Shown in pieces: positions 52,346-62,763 of a stretch of DNA of 64,000 nt (positions within the stretch are counted from its first letter, which is position 1; every line of letters starts with the position of its first letter). Source of the DNA: Glutamicibacter protophormiae (GTDB taxonomy: Bacteria > Actinomycetota > Actinomycetes > Actinomycetales > Micrococcaceae); assembly GCF_014647495.1 (NCBI RefSeq), contig NZ_BMPH01000009.1, forward strand, positions 108,985 through 172,984. The letters are read 5' to 3'. The translations under genes and the position numbers were made by a program. The notes beneath the pieces are model-generated. The model was not told where the DNA came from and ran no database searches. It worked only from the letters and a program-made list of their open reading frames with translations.

Positions 52346-53200
52346 TCAGCTGCGGGCCGGGCCGATGACGGCGGAACGCAGCACCAGTCCGGAGACCAGT
52401 GACGCGGCCACCACATGCACAATGCCGAGCACCGCGTAGGCCACCAGCAGCTCCTGCGGCACCTTCTGGATATGCGGGTGGGGGAGCAAGTAGGACAAGA
52501 CCAGCACCAGCGCCCAGACGGCGAGGCTCATGATGCCAAGGCTGCGCGACCAGCTGGTGGTGCTGACTTCGCCGCTCAGCGGCTGGATTCGTTGCAGCAC
52601 CGCGCTTGCGAGGACCATCCAGAACGCTGCGACCATGAAGCCTGCGGCGATGTCGCTGGGACGGTGCCAACCGCACACCAAGGTGGCCACACCGGCGGCC
52701 GTGGCGAAAATCCACGCGATGGGCTGGACCACGGGCCGCAGCTTGGGTGGAGAGACCAGATACATCAGTCCCATGGCTGCGGCTGCTGCCGTGGTGTGCC
52801 CTGAGGGGAAGGAGTTTCCCGACGTGCCGAAGTTGAAATCCGGGCGGACCAGGATCAGGTGCTTCAGGATTTGTGTTGTGGCCATGGCGGCACCGGCCGC
52901 AGCCACCGCAATCAGCGCCCGGAGGAATCTCCGGTCGCGGATGACCCGGTAGAGCAGGAACACCGTGGCGATGGCCCCGCAGATCAGCGGCAGGAAATCC
53001 AGGAACCGGCGGACCGGGTTGCCCGAATTGGTGGACGGCCACCACTGGGACCACACGGTGAAACCCACCTGGTCCGCCCACTGCCCGGCGCGCAGCTGGA
53101 CAAAAAAGACGTACTCGACAATGAACAACGCCAGCAACAGCAACCCGCCTGACCACCACTGCACGTGGCGCGGCTTCAGGGTGGCGGAATGGCGGCTCAT
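52346..53200 (-). CDS. PAP2-family lipid phosphatase
   Basis: A 284-residue membrane phosphatase, probably acting on phosphatidic acid, phosphatidylglycerol phosphate or undecaprenyl diphosphate outside the membrane. The three PAP2 motifs are KHLILVRPDFN, NSFPSGHTTAAAA and CGWHRPSDIAAG. Six or more helices surround them, with an extra C-terminal pair (LAVWALVLVLSYLLPHP and VLGIVHVVAASLVSGLVL). The substrate is not readable. It is divergent from menC, with 80 bp between. Confidence 0.9.
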   Translation of the reverse strand: MSRHSATLKPRHVQWWSGGLLLLALFIVEYVFFVQLRAGQWADQVGFTVWSQWWPSTNSGNPVRRFLDFLPLICGAIATVFLLYRVIRDRRFLRALIAVAAAGAAMATTQILKHLILVRPDFNFGTSGNSFPSGHTTAAAAAMGLMYLVSPPKLRPVVQPIAWIFATAAGVATLVCGWHRPSDIAAGFMVAAFWMVLASAVLQRIQPLSGEVSTTSWSRSLGIMSLAVWALVLVLSYLLPHPHIQKVPQELLVAYAVLGIVHVVAASLVSGLVLRSAVIGPARS

Positions 53201-53280
53201 GTATCTAGCCTGTCATAACTCACGTGCTCCACGGCATGCTTTGGGCATGTAACTATCGCCACCTTGGCTAGGCTGGGAAT

Positions 53281-54276
53281 ATGAACTTTCCCCTGCCTGC
53301 CTTGGAAGAAATCCTCGCCCACAGCCACGTAGTCCAGCTGCCGATGCAGGTGAAATTCCGCGGTGTGACCCGGCGCGAAGCGCTGCTGATCGAAGGGCCT
53401 GCAGGCTGGGGGGAATTTTCCGCCTTCCTGGAATACGGTCCGCAGGAGGCATCCCGCTGGCTGGCGGCCGCGATCGAGGCCGCCTACCAGCCGTTCCCGC
53501 AGCCGTTGCGGACCAGCATCCCGGTCAATGCCACGCTGCCCGCCGTACCAGCCAACGAGGTCGGGCGCGTGCTTGAACGCTACGATGCCCCGCATACCAT
53601 CAAGATCAAGGTGGCCGAGCAAGGGCAGAGCCTCGACGAGGACCTGGCCCGCGTGGCCGAAACCCGGCGCTTGTACCCGCAGGCTGCGCTGCGCGTGGAC
53701 GCGAACACGGGATGGGACATCCCTACCGCGGTCGCGGCACTGGCCCGGCTCAGCGACTTCGACCTGCAGTATGCGGAACAGCCGGTGCCCGGCATCACGG
53801 GACTGGCCGAGGTGCGCGCGCAGCTGCGGTCCGCAGGAATCCCCTTGAAGATCGCCGCGGACGAGGCAGTGCGAAAGCACACCGACCCGCTGGAAGTCTC
53901 CCGACTGGGCGCCGCCGACCTGATGGTCATCAAGGCCCAGCCGCTGGGAGGCATCCAGGCCGTACTGGACATCGCCGCACAGGCCGAGCTGGATGTCGTG
54001 GTCTCCAGCGCCTTGGATACCTCCGTGGGCCTGGCCCAGGCCGCCGCGCTGGCCAGCGCCCTGCCCGAGCTTCCCTACGCCTGCGGGCTGTCCACCGGGA
54101 CGCTTTTCGCGGACGACGTGACCGACGAGCCGTTGCTGGCCACGGCCGGGTACCTGCCGGTGCGCCGCGTGAAGCCGCAGGCGCACAAGCTGGCCAAGCT
54201 GCATCCGGGGCAAGAACGTGAAGCCTGGTGGCACCAGCGGGTTCGGGACTGCTACGCGCAGCTGCAGGCGGAGTAG
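53281..54276 (+). CDS. menC: o-Succinylbenzoate synthase
   Basis: Enolase-superfamily enzyme that dehydrates SHCHC to o-succinylbenzoate for menaquinone. The 331 residues show the barrel residues in order: KIK lysines 108 and 110, metal Asp140 in RVDANTGWD, Glu166 in YAEQP, Asp194 in KIAADEA and the acid/base Lys218 in VIKAQPLGG. ATG 53281 is the start. It is separated from menD by the PhoX gene, so the men genes lie in several places. Confidence 0.93.
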   Translation: MNFPLPALEEILAHSHVVQLPMQVKFRGVTRREALLIEGPAGWGEFSAFLEYGPQEASRWLAAAIEAAYQPFPQPLRTSIPVNATLPAVPANEVGRVLERYDAPHTIKIKVAEQGQSLDEDLARVAETRRLYPQAALRVDANTGWDIPTAVAALARLSDFDLQYAEQPVPGITGLAEVRAQLRSAGIPLKIAADEAVRKHTDPLEVSRLGAADLMVIKAQPLGGIQAVLDIAAQAELDVVVSSALDTSVGLAQAAALASALPELPYACGLSTGTLFADDVTDEPLLATAGYLPVRRVKPQAHKLAKLHPGQEREAWWHQRVRDCYAQLQAE

Positions 54277-54399
54277 GGACGCCACCCCGGGAATTATTCC
54301 TGCGTTAACCTTCCGTACGGCTTTTGACCACTTCCGGATGAAAACCTCGAATCGCTTCACCCCCTGAAAAGCGAGCCATACCGAGGAAGTGACGGATCA

Positions 54400-56517
54400 A
54401 TGAATCCCACCCGTACCCTGCTGCCGATGCTTGGCCATACCCGCGGCGGGCGTTCCGCGGCGACCTGCCACTTCAAATGCGGGGATGCCTGCGTCAAGCC
54501 GGATTGCAACAACTCATCCAACGCCTACTTCCGCGACATCGCCGATTCCGCGCTCTCACGCCGCCAGATGCTTGGCCTGGGCGCCATCGGGGCCTCCGCA
54601 CTGGTTGTCGGCCCGCAGCTGTTCGGCACCCCCTCGGCCGTTGCGGCGGAAGTGGCCGTCGCCGGAAAACACGGTTCCAACGGCGGGAAGCTCGGTTTCC
54701 AGGCCATCGCGCCTGTCTCGCGTTCGGTGGACTCCATGACCGTGCCCGAAGGCTACGACTGGCACAGCATCATCCGCTGGGGCGACCCGCTGTTCAAGCG
54801 CTCACCGGAATTCGACGCGCAGAAGCAGACCGCACGCAAGCAGGCCGAGCAGTTCGGCTATAACTGCGACTACCTGGACATCATCGTCGACAAGTACTCC
54901 GGCCGCACCGGCGTGCTGGTCGCCAACCATGAATACACGAACGAAGACATGATGTTCCAGGCCGACTGGTTCGAGGCGAACAAGGACGAGGCCCGCCGCA
55001 TCGCCATGAACGCCCACGGCTTCAGCGTCGTTGAGGTTTCGCGCAAGAAGAACAACAAGAAGTGGACCTACGTCCAGGGCGGCGAACGCAACCGCCGCAT
55101 CACCGCGCAGACCGAGTTCACCGTTGACGGGCCGGCGGCAGGCAGCGACCTGCTCAAGACCGCAGCGGACCGCACGGGCACCAAGGTCCTGGGTACCTTG
55201 AACAACTGCGCCGGCGGCACCACTCCATGGGGCACAGTGCTCTCCGGGGAGGAGAACATCGACCAGTACTTCCGCGGCCGGGGCACCGCAGAGGAAGCCC
55301 GCTACGGCATTGCGGCCAAGGCCACCGAGCGCGGCTGGGAGGACACCGACCCGCGCTTCGGCCTGCACCACGAAGGCTTCGAGAACGAGGCGAACCGCTT
55401 CGGTTGGGTTGTGGAAATTGATCCGCAGAATCCCAAGTCCACCCCGGTCAAGCACACCGCCCTGGGGCGTTTCAAACATGAGGGCGCTAACGTGCGCATT
55501 GCCAAGAACGGCAAGGCCGTGGCCTACTCGGGCGACGATTCGCGCTTCGAATACATCTACAAGTTCGTTTCCTCGGCGACCTACCGGAAGAACGACCGCC
55601 GCCACAACATGACCCTGCTCTCGGACGGCGACCTGTACGTGGCGAAGTTCGCCGGCAACTCGCCGATTGCTCAAATCGACGGCAGCGGCGCACTGCCATC
55701 GGACGGCGCATTCGACGGCACCGGCACCTGGCTTCCGCTGGTGCGCGGCGGCAAGTCGATGGTCGAGGGCATGAATGTGGCAGAGGTGCTGGTGTACACC
55801 CGGCTGGCCGCCGACAAGGTCGGCGCCACCAAGATGGACCGTCCCGAAGATGTGGAGCCGAGCCCGGTCTCCGGCAAGCTGTACGTGGCGCTGACCAACA
55901 ACTCCGATCGAGGCAAGGCCGGGAAGGAAGGCGCCACGGAGCAGAACCCGCGCGTGGCAAACCGCGACGGGCACGTCCTGGAACTGACCGAAGCGGGCAA
56001 CGACGCGACGGCCACGAAGTTCACCTGGAACATCCTGCTGGTGGCAGGCGACCCGAAGGTCAACTCCTCCACCTACTTCTCCGGCTACCCGGCGCAGAAG
56101 GTCTCCCCGATTTCCTGCCCGGACAACCTGGCCTTCGACTCGGCCGGCAATCTGTGGATCTCCACCGATGGGGCCCCTGGCACCATCGGCTACTCCGACG
56201 CGCTGCACAAGGTGACGTTGACCGGCAAGGACCGCGGACGCGTGGAGCAGTTCCTCGCGGTGCCCACCGGGGCCGAGACCTGCGGCCCGGTCATCCATGA
56301 CAAGGACGGTTCGGTGTTTGTTGCGGTGCAGCATCCGGGCGAGGGCGGCAGCTTCGCCCAGCCGGCGTCGTTGTTCCCCGACTTCGTTGCTGCTCCGGGC
56401 AAGGTGAAGAAGGGCCAGTTCTACGGTCCGCGGCCCAGCGTCGTCCAGGTCTTCAAGGACCACAAGGGCAACAACGGAAATGGCCATGGGCATGGCCGCG
56501 GGAACGGCAAGCACTAG
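54400..56517 (+). CDS. phoX: PhoX-family alkaline phosphatase-like protein (DUF839)
   Basis: A 705-residue exported protein. The Tat signal has twin arginines at 54-55 (SRRQMLGLGAIGASALVVGP). Before it lies a conserved-looking cysteine cluster CHFKCGDACVKPDC at about 23-36, often present in this family. The rest is a DUF839 propeller with WGTVLSGEENIDQY, ANRFGWVVEIDP, TALGRFKHEGANV and PEDVEPSP, residues that bind Ca/Fe in PhoX. It would release phosphate from organic esters outside the cell. The low-complexity His/Gly tail ends GHGHGRGNGKH. A phosphate-regulated promoter is likely, but I saw no convincing Pho box. Confidence 0.88.
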   Translation: MNPTRTLLPMLGHTRGGRSAATCHFKCGDACVKPDCNNSSNAYFRDIADSALSRRQMLGLGAIGASALVVGPQLFGTPSAVAAEVAVAGKHGSNGGKLGFQAIAPVSRSVDSMTVPEGYDWHSIIRWGDPLFKRSPEFDAQKQTARKQAEQFGYNCDYLDIIVDKYSGRTGVLVANHEYTNEDMMFQADWFEANKDEARRIAMNAHGFSVVEVSRKKNNKKWTYVQGGERNRRITAQTEFTVDGPAAGSDLLKTAADRTGTKVLGTLNNCAGGTTPWGTVLSGEENIDQYFRGRGTAEEARYGIAAKATERGWEDTDPRFGLHHEGFENEANRFGWVVEIDPQNPKSTPVKHTALGRFKHEGANVRIAKNGKAVAYSGDDSRFEYIYKFVSSATYRKNDRRHNMTLLSDGDLYVAKFAGNSPIAQIDGSGALPSDGAFDGTGTWLPLVRGGKSMVEGMNVAEVLVYTRLAADKVGATKMDRPEDVEPSPVSGKLYVALTNNSDRGKAGKEGATEQNPRVANRDGHVLELTEAGNDATATKFTWNILLVAGDPKVNSSTYFSGYPAQKVSPISCPDNLAFDSAGNLWISTDGAPGTIGYSDALHKVTLTGKDRGRVEQFLAVPTGAETCGPVIHDKDGSVFVAVQHPGEGGSFAQPASLFPDFVAAPGKVKKGQFYGPRPSVVQVFKDHKGNNGNGHGHGRGNGKH

Positions 56518-56666
56518 CCGTAGCCAGTGACTGGCGGGCAGCGGCGGGAAGCACCGGGCTTCCAGCCGCTGCCCGCCTCCCGGCACGGCTCCTGCATTCC
56601 AGACAGCCGCCGACTCGATAGACTTGGAAGGATGCTTTCCGGCCAAGACTAGAGGTGACTGAACGC

Positions 56667-58367
56667 GTGAGTGCGCAGCAGGATGGACAGCGTGCCATCA
56701 CCACGGCCCGCGAGGTGCTCTCGGCGCTGATTGCCGCAGGAATCAGGGACCTGGTGATCTCTCCCGGTTCACGCAGCGCACCGCTGGCCTACGCCGCGGC
56801 CGAAGCAGAAGCCGCCCGGAAGCTTCGGGTGCATGTGCGCATCGACGAACGCTCGGCCGCGTTCATGGCGCTGGGCCTGACCCAGGCCACCGTCGCACCC
56901 ACGGCCATCGCCGCCACCAGCGGCTCGGCCATCGGCCAGATGCTGCCCGCCGTCATGGAAGCCAACCACACCGGCACACCGCTGCTGGTCCTATCGGCTG
57001 ACCGGCCGGACGAGCTGCACGGAACCGGCGCCAGCCAGAGCACCCGGCAGAAAACATTGTTCGGCGAACACGTCCGTGCGGCGCTGAACGTCCCCGCCGG
57101 GAACAGCCCTGCAGCTGCACTGGATGCGGCCCTGGCCGCTCTGCGCGGCAATGCGCAGGCACCTGCCGGCCCGGTGCAGCTGAACCTGCAATTCCGCGAC
57201 CCGCTGACGCCGGAAGACGACTCCCGAGTGGAGACGCAGGCCTGGACCGGCATCGAGCCGGGGGACTGGACGGGCGCAGGGGCCCAGCTGTCCGGAACCG
57301 CTTGGCCGCAGCCCGGCGAGGCCGCCGCGCGGCGCACAGTGGTTGTCGCGGGCCACGCTGCGGGACCCGAGGCGCAAGCTTTCGCCCAGCAACTGGGGCT
57401 GCCGCTCTTTGCCGAGCCGTCCTCCAACGCGCGCTTCTCGGCCCACGCCATCCGCCACTACCGCCCGCTGATAACGGTAGGGCTTGAGCGCATCGACCGC
57501 GTGGTGCTGTTCGGGCGCCCCACGCTCAGCCGCCCGGTCGGCCGCCTGCTCGCCGCAGCGCACATCGAATCGGTGATCTGGGAACCAGCCCCGGCCCCGT
57601 GGTACGAGTCCGGGCGCCGGGGCGAAACACCGGTGGCAGATCCCCAACAGCTCGTCGACTTCGCCGGCACCGCGCCGGCAGGCTGGCTGGAAGGCTGGCA
57701 GCAGCTGGATGCGCAGGCCCAGCCGATCCGCGCAGCACTGCAGGAGCCCGGAACACTGGACGGGGCCGGCGTGGCGGAGGAAATCTGGAACGCAGGCATC
57801 CCGCAGCTGCTGCTGGGGTCCTCGAACATCGTGCGCGACTTCGACCTTGCGGCGGATCCCGGCGCCGCGGGAGCCGGCACGTGCCATGCGAACCGCGGAT
57901 TGGCCGGTATCGACGGGACCATCTCCACGGCCCTGGGCCTGGCGGCGGGCAGCGGGCAGCGCACCCTGGCGGTCATGGGAGACATTACCTTCGCCCATGA
58001 CGCCGGATCGATGCTGTGGAGCACCGGCGAGCAGAAGCCCACCGTGGACGTCGTCGTCTACAACGACGGGGGAGGAGCGATCTTCTCCACCCTGGAGCAC
58101 GGCCAGGTGGACGAGTCCCGGCGCTACGGCAGCAGCGTGGAGCGGCTGTTCGCCACGCCCCAGCAGATGGACCTGAGGGCGCTCGCCGAAGGCTACGGCT
58201 GGAGCTACCACCGGGTGTCAACCCGCGCCGACCTCGGCTCGCTGCTGTCAGCCGGCACCCGCGGGGAATTGCGGCTGATCGAGATCCCGGCGAGCCGCCA
58301 GGCACTGCGTGCGCACCACCAGGAACTGAACCAGCGCCTTGGCGAGTTGCCCTGGCCGCTGGACTGA
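56667..58367 (+). CDS. menD: 2-Succinyl-5-enolpyruvyl-6-hydroxy-3-cyclohexene-1-carboxylate synthase
   Basis: Thiamine-diphosphate enzyme that joins 2-oxoglutarate to isochorismate, the first committed menaquinone step. The 566 residues show LVISPGSRSAPLAYAAAEA, IDERSAAFMALGL, the PAVMEANHTGTPLLVLSADRP block and the cofactor site MGDITFAHDAGSML to YNDGGGAIFSTLEHGQ. GTG 56667 is preferred over GTG 56655 because GAGGTGA lies at normal spacing before it. It is convergent with an ABC transporter across a strong hairpin, and menF lies 2.8 kb farther on. Confidence 0.95.
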   Translation: MSAQQDGQRAITTAREVLSALIAAGIRDLVISPGSRSAPLAYAAAEAEAARKLRVHVRIDERSAAFMALGLTQATVAPTAIAATSGSAIGQMLPAVMEANHTGTPLLVLSADRPDELHGTGASQSTRQKTLFGEHVRAALNVPAGNSPAAALDAALAALRGNAQAPAGPVQLNLQFRDPLTPEDDSRVETQAWTGIEPGDWTGAGAQLSGTAWPQPGEAAARRTVVVAGHAAGPEAQAFAQQLGLPLFAEPSSNARFSAHAIRHYRPLITVGLERIDRVVLFGRPTLSRPVGRLLAAAHIESVIWEPAPAPWYESGRRGETPVADPQQLVDFAGTAPAGWLEGWQQLDAQAQPIRAALQEPGTLDGAGVAEEIWNAGIPQLLLGSSNIVRDFDLAADPGAAGAGTCHANRGLAGIDGTISTALGLAAGSGQRTLAVMGDITFAHDAGSMLWSTGEQKPTVDVVVYNDGGGAIFSTLEHGQVDESRRYGSSVERLFATPQQMDLRALAEGYGWSYHRVSTRADLGSLLSAGTRGELRLIEIPASRQALRAHHQELNQRLGELPWPLD

Positions 58368-58391
58368 TCCCGGCCACAGGCCCGGATACGA

Positions 58392-58444
58392 CGAAGCCCC
58401 GGCAGGCGAACTGGCTGATGGCCAGGATGCCTGCCGGGGCTTCG
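58392..58444. terminator. Convergent hairpin between menD and ABC transporter
   Basis: The arms at 58392-58407 and 58429-58444 pair perfectly over 16 bp, with inner CTGGC (58411-58415) and GCCAG (58421-58425). It lies between convergent stops and is probably bidirectional. Confidence 0.82.
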
Positions 58445-58463
58445 GCAATGCTCGAACCTCGGA

Positions 58464-59246
<783 letters not shown>

Positions 59247-59258
59247 TGTCGGTCCTTT

Positions 59259-60050
59259 CTAGCGCTTGGTCCGAGCCGAGCGGGATTCAAACTTCCGGGC
59301 TACCAGGCTCAACGGGATCGTGATGACCAGGTAGAACATGCCCGCGACGACGAGAGGAGTGAGCCCGGCGTCCAGGGACTGGATGCCGTCGCGCCCGAAC
59401 TTCGTCAATTCGTATTGGGTGATGGACATGCCCAGGATGAATGCCAGCGAAGAGTCCTTGGTCAGCAGAATCACTTCGTTGGTCATCGGAGGCAGGACGA
59501 TCTTGAACGCCTGCGGAATCACGATGGTGACCATGGCGCGCCAGGCCGGCATGCCCAGCGAACGCGCTGCCTCGGTCTGCCCTTTGGGCACGGCCTGCAG
59601 GCCGGCTCGCAGGGTTTCCGCGATGTAGGCAGAGGAGACCAGACCCAAGGCCAGCATGATGTTCACCGGTTGCGGCCACAGAGTGCCAAAAGCCTGGGGC
59701 AGGCCGAAGCCGAAGGCCAGCAACACGAGGATGGCTGGGATCCCGCGGAAGAATTCGACGAAGGCGGTGGCGAACCAGCGGTAGGGGGCGAAGGACGCCA
59801 TCTTCATCAATGCCAGCAGCAAGCCGGCGACCAGGCCGAAGGCGAAGGAGATGACGGTGTAGAAGATCGTGTTTTTGAGTCCGACGATGATCATGTCCGG
59901 GAACATCGGTCCCAGTTCTTCGAAGGAGAAGAAGGCATAACGCGTCTTGTCCCAGTCCAGTGCCAAAACCAGTGCAACGATGATCGCGATGAACAGCACG
60001 ATCTGGATGGTCTTGCTCAGGCGGGCGCGCTGACTTGTGGTCATTGCCAT
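59259..60050 (-). CDS. Amino-acid ABC transporter permease
   Basis: A 263-residue HisM/GlnP-type permease with an extra N-terminal helix (IQIVLFIAIIVALVLALDW). The ATPase-contact loop is EAARSLGMPAWRAMVTIVIPQAFK, and FFRGIPAILVLLAFGFGLP marks the family. It would form the membrane channel, as a homodimer if no second permease exists; none is seen here. The gap to the binding-protein gene holds a stem-loop (60071-60119). Confidence 0.92.
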   Translation of the reverse strand: MAMTTSQRARLSKTIQIVLFIAIIVALVLALDWDKTRYAFFSFEELGPMFPDMIIVGLKNTIFYTVISFAFGLVAGLLLALMKMASFAPYRWFATAFVEFFRGIPAILVLLAFGFGLPQAFGTLWPQPVNIMLALGLVSSAYIAETLRAGLQAVPKGQTEAARSLGMPAWRAMVTIVIPQAFKIVLPPMTNEVILLTKDSSLAFILGMSITQYELTKFGRDGIQSLDAGLTPLVVAGMFYLVITIPLSLVARKFESRSARTKR

Positions 60051-60070
60051 GGTGTACCTCTCATAAAGGT

Positions 60071-60119
60071 CGCGGGGGCCGTAGCGGCGCTGCTTGAGCG
60101 CATCAGCTGGGCCCCCGCG
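60071..60119 (-). terminator. Intercistronic stem-loop between binding-protein and permease genes
   Basis: CGCGGGGGCC (60071-60080) pairs with GGCCCCCGCG (60110-60119). It lies inside an operon, so it may act as a partial terminator or protect the 3' end of the upstream mRNA. Either way it would give more binding protein than membrane subunits. Confidence 0.6.
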
Positions 60120-60146
60120 GAGAAATGGTGCATTAGCGTCGCGGGC

Positions 60147-60950
60147 TTACTGCTCGCCGAACCACTTTGCCTTCAGCTTGTCCATCTCGCCCGAGTCAGC
60201 CAGGCGCTTCAGGGTGCCGTCGACCAGGGTCAGGGTAGCGTCCTTCTCCAGCGGCACGCCGATGCCCAGCTGCTCTCCGGTCTTGAACTCGGCAACCACT
60301 GCGAAATCCTTGTGGTCCTTGATGGAGTAGCGCATCACAGACTGGTTGCCCAGCAGCCCGGAGACCTGTCCGGCCAGCAGTGCCTGGGTCTGAAGGCCTG
60401 CATCCTCGTAGCCTACAACCTGGGTCAGGCCCTGTTCCTTGGCGTACTTCTCGCCGGTGGTGGCCTGCTGGACGCCGACCTTCTTGTCCTTGGAGGTCTC
60501 CAGGTCGGTGATGCCCGAACCGTTCTTGGCGACCAGCACCAGGTCGTCATCCAGGTAAGGAGTGGAGAAGTTCATCTTCTTGGCGCGGGCCTCGGTGATG
60601 GACAGCGAGGAGATGGCGATATCGCACTGGGACTTGAACAGGCCTGATTCGATGGAGTCGAAGCTAGCGTCGATGACATTCAGCTCGGCCTTGGCATCCT
60701 TGGCGATCTCGGCGGCGATATCCATGTCGAAGCCGACGATCTTGTCGCTGTCCTTTTCCTTGAACTCGAAAGGAACGTAGGGGATGTCGGAGCAGACGGT
60801 CAGCTTGCCTGCGGTGAGGAAGCTGGGGCCGCCCGCGGCGTCTGCCGAAGGTTCGGCCGAACCGCTGTCGGAGCCGCAGGCGGTCAATGCCAGGAGAGCT
60901 ACGGAAGTTGCTGCCAGGGTGGTGGCAAAACGTTTTTTGGTCAGACGCAT
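60147..60950 (-). CDS. Amino-acid-binding lipoprotein of an ABC transporter (family 3)
   Basis: A 267-residue extracytoplasmic solute receptor. With the ATG ending at 60950 the signal is MRLTKKRFATTLAATSVALL followed by the lipobox LTAC. The binding fold has VCSDIPYVPFEFKEKDSDKI, GFDMDIAAEIAKDAKAEL and SSLSITEARAKKMNFSTPYL. The arginine and aspartate for the ligand amino acid group lie in that region. Specificity (glutamine, glutamate, cystine or other) is open. It is first in its operon; the 13 extra codons upstream lack a ribosome site. Confidence 0.9.
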   Translation of the reverse strand: MRLTKKRFATTLAATSVALLALTACGSDSGSAEPSADAAGGPSFLTAGKLTVCSDIPYVPFEFKEKDSDKIVGFDMDIAAEIAKDAKAELNVIDASFDSIESGLFKSQCDIAISSLSITEARAKKMNFSTPYLDDDLVLVAKNGSGITDLETSKDKKVGVQQATTGEKYAKEQGLTQVVGYEDAGLQTQALLAGQVSGLLGNQSVMRYSIKDHKDFAVVAEFKTGEQLGIGVPLEKDATLTLVDGTLKRLADSGEMDKLKAKWFGEQ

Positions 60951-61119
60951 GGGATCTAAACCTACTTTCGGGTAATGCGAGTGGATCATTGCGTACGCAC
61001 AATCATAACCACGCTACAACGAGGATGAGATTCACCTCACACACGTGTCGGTGAGCGTAAGTAAAACTTGTGCTCAAATTCCGACCATTACCTGACCTGC
61101 CATGGGACGAGAGGCAACG

Positions 61120-62457
61120 CTACTCCGCACCCAGCGCCTGGCGCATTGGGCGCATCTTCGCCCAGGACTCGGCTAATTCGTCTTCGGGCACCGAGCCGGG
61201 AACGATTCCGCACCCGGCGTAGAGGCGCATGAGGTTCGCGTCCTCCAGGATGCCGCCACGCAGGGCGATGCCGAATTCCCCGTCGCCGCGGGAGTCCACC
61301 CAGCCCACCGGACCGGCATACGGTCCGCGGTCCAGCCCTTCCAGCTGGCGCAGCACCGCACCGGCCTGCTTGGTGGGAGTGCCGCACACGGCGGCGGTCG
61401 GGTGGAAGATCTCCGCAATGTCCAGGGCGGAGGGGAGTGCCCCGCGCTCGTCCGGGCGCAGTTCGGCGCGCACATCGCTGGCCAGGTGCCAGACGTTGGG
61501 CAGCTGCAGGATGAACGGCTCGTCGGGGGACTTCATGCCGTGGGAGATCGGGTTCAGCGCTTCGGTCAGCGAGTCGATGGCCAGCTGGTGCTCGTGGCGC
61601 TGCTTGGGATCGTCGAAGAGCCGGAGCTTGGCGAAGTCCGGCGCGTCGGCGCCTTCGGTGGCACGGTCCAAGGTGCCGGCCAGCACGCGGGCTTCGGCCA
61701 GCCCGTTGGTGACACGCACCAGCATTTCGGGAGTGGCGCCCACCAGCCCGTCCACCGAGTAGGTCCAGCAGTTGCCGTAGCGTTCGGTCAACGCGTTGAC
61801 GACATGGGACAAATCAATCGGCATGGTGCTGCGGGCCAGGATGTCGCGGGCCAGCACCAGCTTGGAGATGCCGGATTCGCTGAAGGTGCCCAGGGCTTGG
61901 CGCACCGCGTCCAGGTAGGCTCCGGCGGTCAGCTGGCCGCTGGTCAATTCGATGTCGCCCTGGCTGGTCGGGGCCAGAGCCGCCTCGTCCATGGCCGCCC
62001 GCGCGCGTTCCAGCGCCGAGTCCAGGGTGAGGCCTGCCAGCTGTTCGGCGCTGCCGGTCACCGTGATCCACGATTTCTCGTCATCTTGTCCCAGCACGAT
62101 CTGCGGGATCACCAGTCGCGAATCGAAGGCGCTGGTGAAGGAGAAGGCGAAGGAGCCGAAGGCGATCAGGCCGCTGCCGGGCCGGTTGATCGGATCGGTG
62201 ATCTGGGCCTGGGAGAGAAGCTGGGCGAACCAGGTGCGCGCGTCGATGAAACGCTGCTCGCCGCGGGTCGTCAACCGCGCGGCGGTTCCGAAACCCACCA
62301 GTCCGCGTCCGCGCCGCGTCCAGACCATGCTGCCGTGGCGCAGGGAATCGGAAATGAGATGCTCGGAGGCACCTTCGTACTCGAAGGTGATGCTGGTTAA
62401 CGCAGGCGCCGACGCGTGAAGGCCGCTGGCGCCGAGAACGGACGAATCTGCAGACAT
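61120..62457 (-). CDS. menF: Menaquinone-specific isochorismate synthase
   Basis: Chorismate-utilising enzyme of 445 residues that makes isochorismate for MenD. The catalytic C-terminal half has ISKLVLARDILAR, the LAGTLDRATEG helix, EIFHPTAAVCGTPTKQA and the metal region YAGCGIVPGSVPEDELAESW. The ATG ending at 62457 gives a normal length; a longer frame to 62631 is unlikely. A salicylate or siderophore role is possible for the family, but the men genes nearby favour MenF. Confidence 0.9.
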   Translation of the reverse strand: MSADSSVLGASGLHASAPALTSITFEYEGASEHLISDSLRHGSMVWTRRGRGLVGFGTAARLTTRGEQRFIDARTWFAQLLSQAQITDPINRPGSGLIAFGSFAFSFTSAFDSRLVIPQIVLGQDDEKSWITVTGSAEQLAGLTLDSALERARAAMDEAALAPTSQGDIELTSGQLTAGAYLDAVRQALGTFSESGISKLVLARDILARSTMPIDLSHVVNALTERYGNCWTYSVDGLVGATPEMLVRVTNGLAEARVLAGTLDRATEGADAPDFAKLRLFDDPKQRHEHQLAIDSLTEALNPISHGMKSPDEPFILQLPNVWHLASDVRAELRPDERGALPSALDIAEIFHPTAAVCGTPTKQAGAVLRQLEGLDRGPYAGPVGWVDSRGDGEFGIALRGGILEDANLMRLYAGCGIVPGSVPEDELAESWAKMRPMRQALGAE

Positions 62458-62763
62458 GATAGGGCTAAGCCTACCGCGCAATGACCACCGGGGACTGGAG
62501 GTGGTGTCCGCTGTCACCACGCCCGCCGCCGCTGTGACTTTCAGCGGGTTGAGCCGCGCCATCGCGCGCGACCCGGTAAACTCGGTGTTGACCAGTTTCG
62601 CGGCCCATTGCCATGCCATAAAACACGGCAAGCGCCGGCCTGCGAGCGTTCAGTGGAACGCATCGGATAGAGTGAAGTGATGTTTGTGCGCCACCAGCGC
62701 GGGCAAGCAGTCCTCGTTCAACGCGATGACCAACCCGATGAAAGATAAGTAAGCCGTAAAACA
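62458..62763. other. 306-bp gap between divergent menF and polyprenyl synthase genes, no gene seen
   Basis: Neither strand holds a frame with coding character or a good ribosome site; a 74-codon plus-strand frame is low in family-like pattern. In many actinobacteria menG or a reductase gene sits here, but I see no trace of the SAM-binding motifs. It must contain both divergent promoters. TTGACC (62588-62593) is a possible -35 box with no good -10 partner. Confidence 0.5.

Noticed and set aside
54277..54399. Possible Pho box before phoX (CTTCACCC near 54355)
   Set aside because: Only one imperfect unit is present, not the tandem 11-bp repeat expected for actinobacterial PhoP sites.
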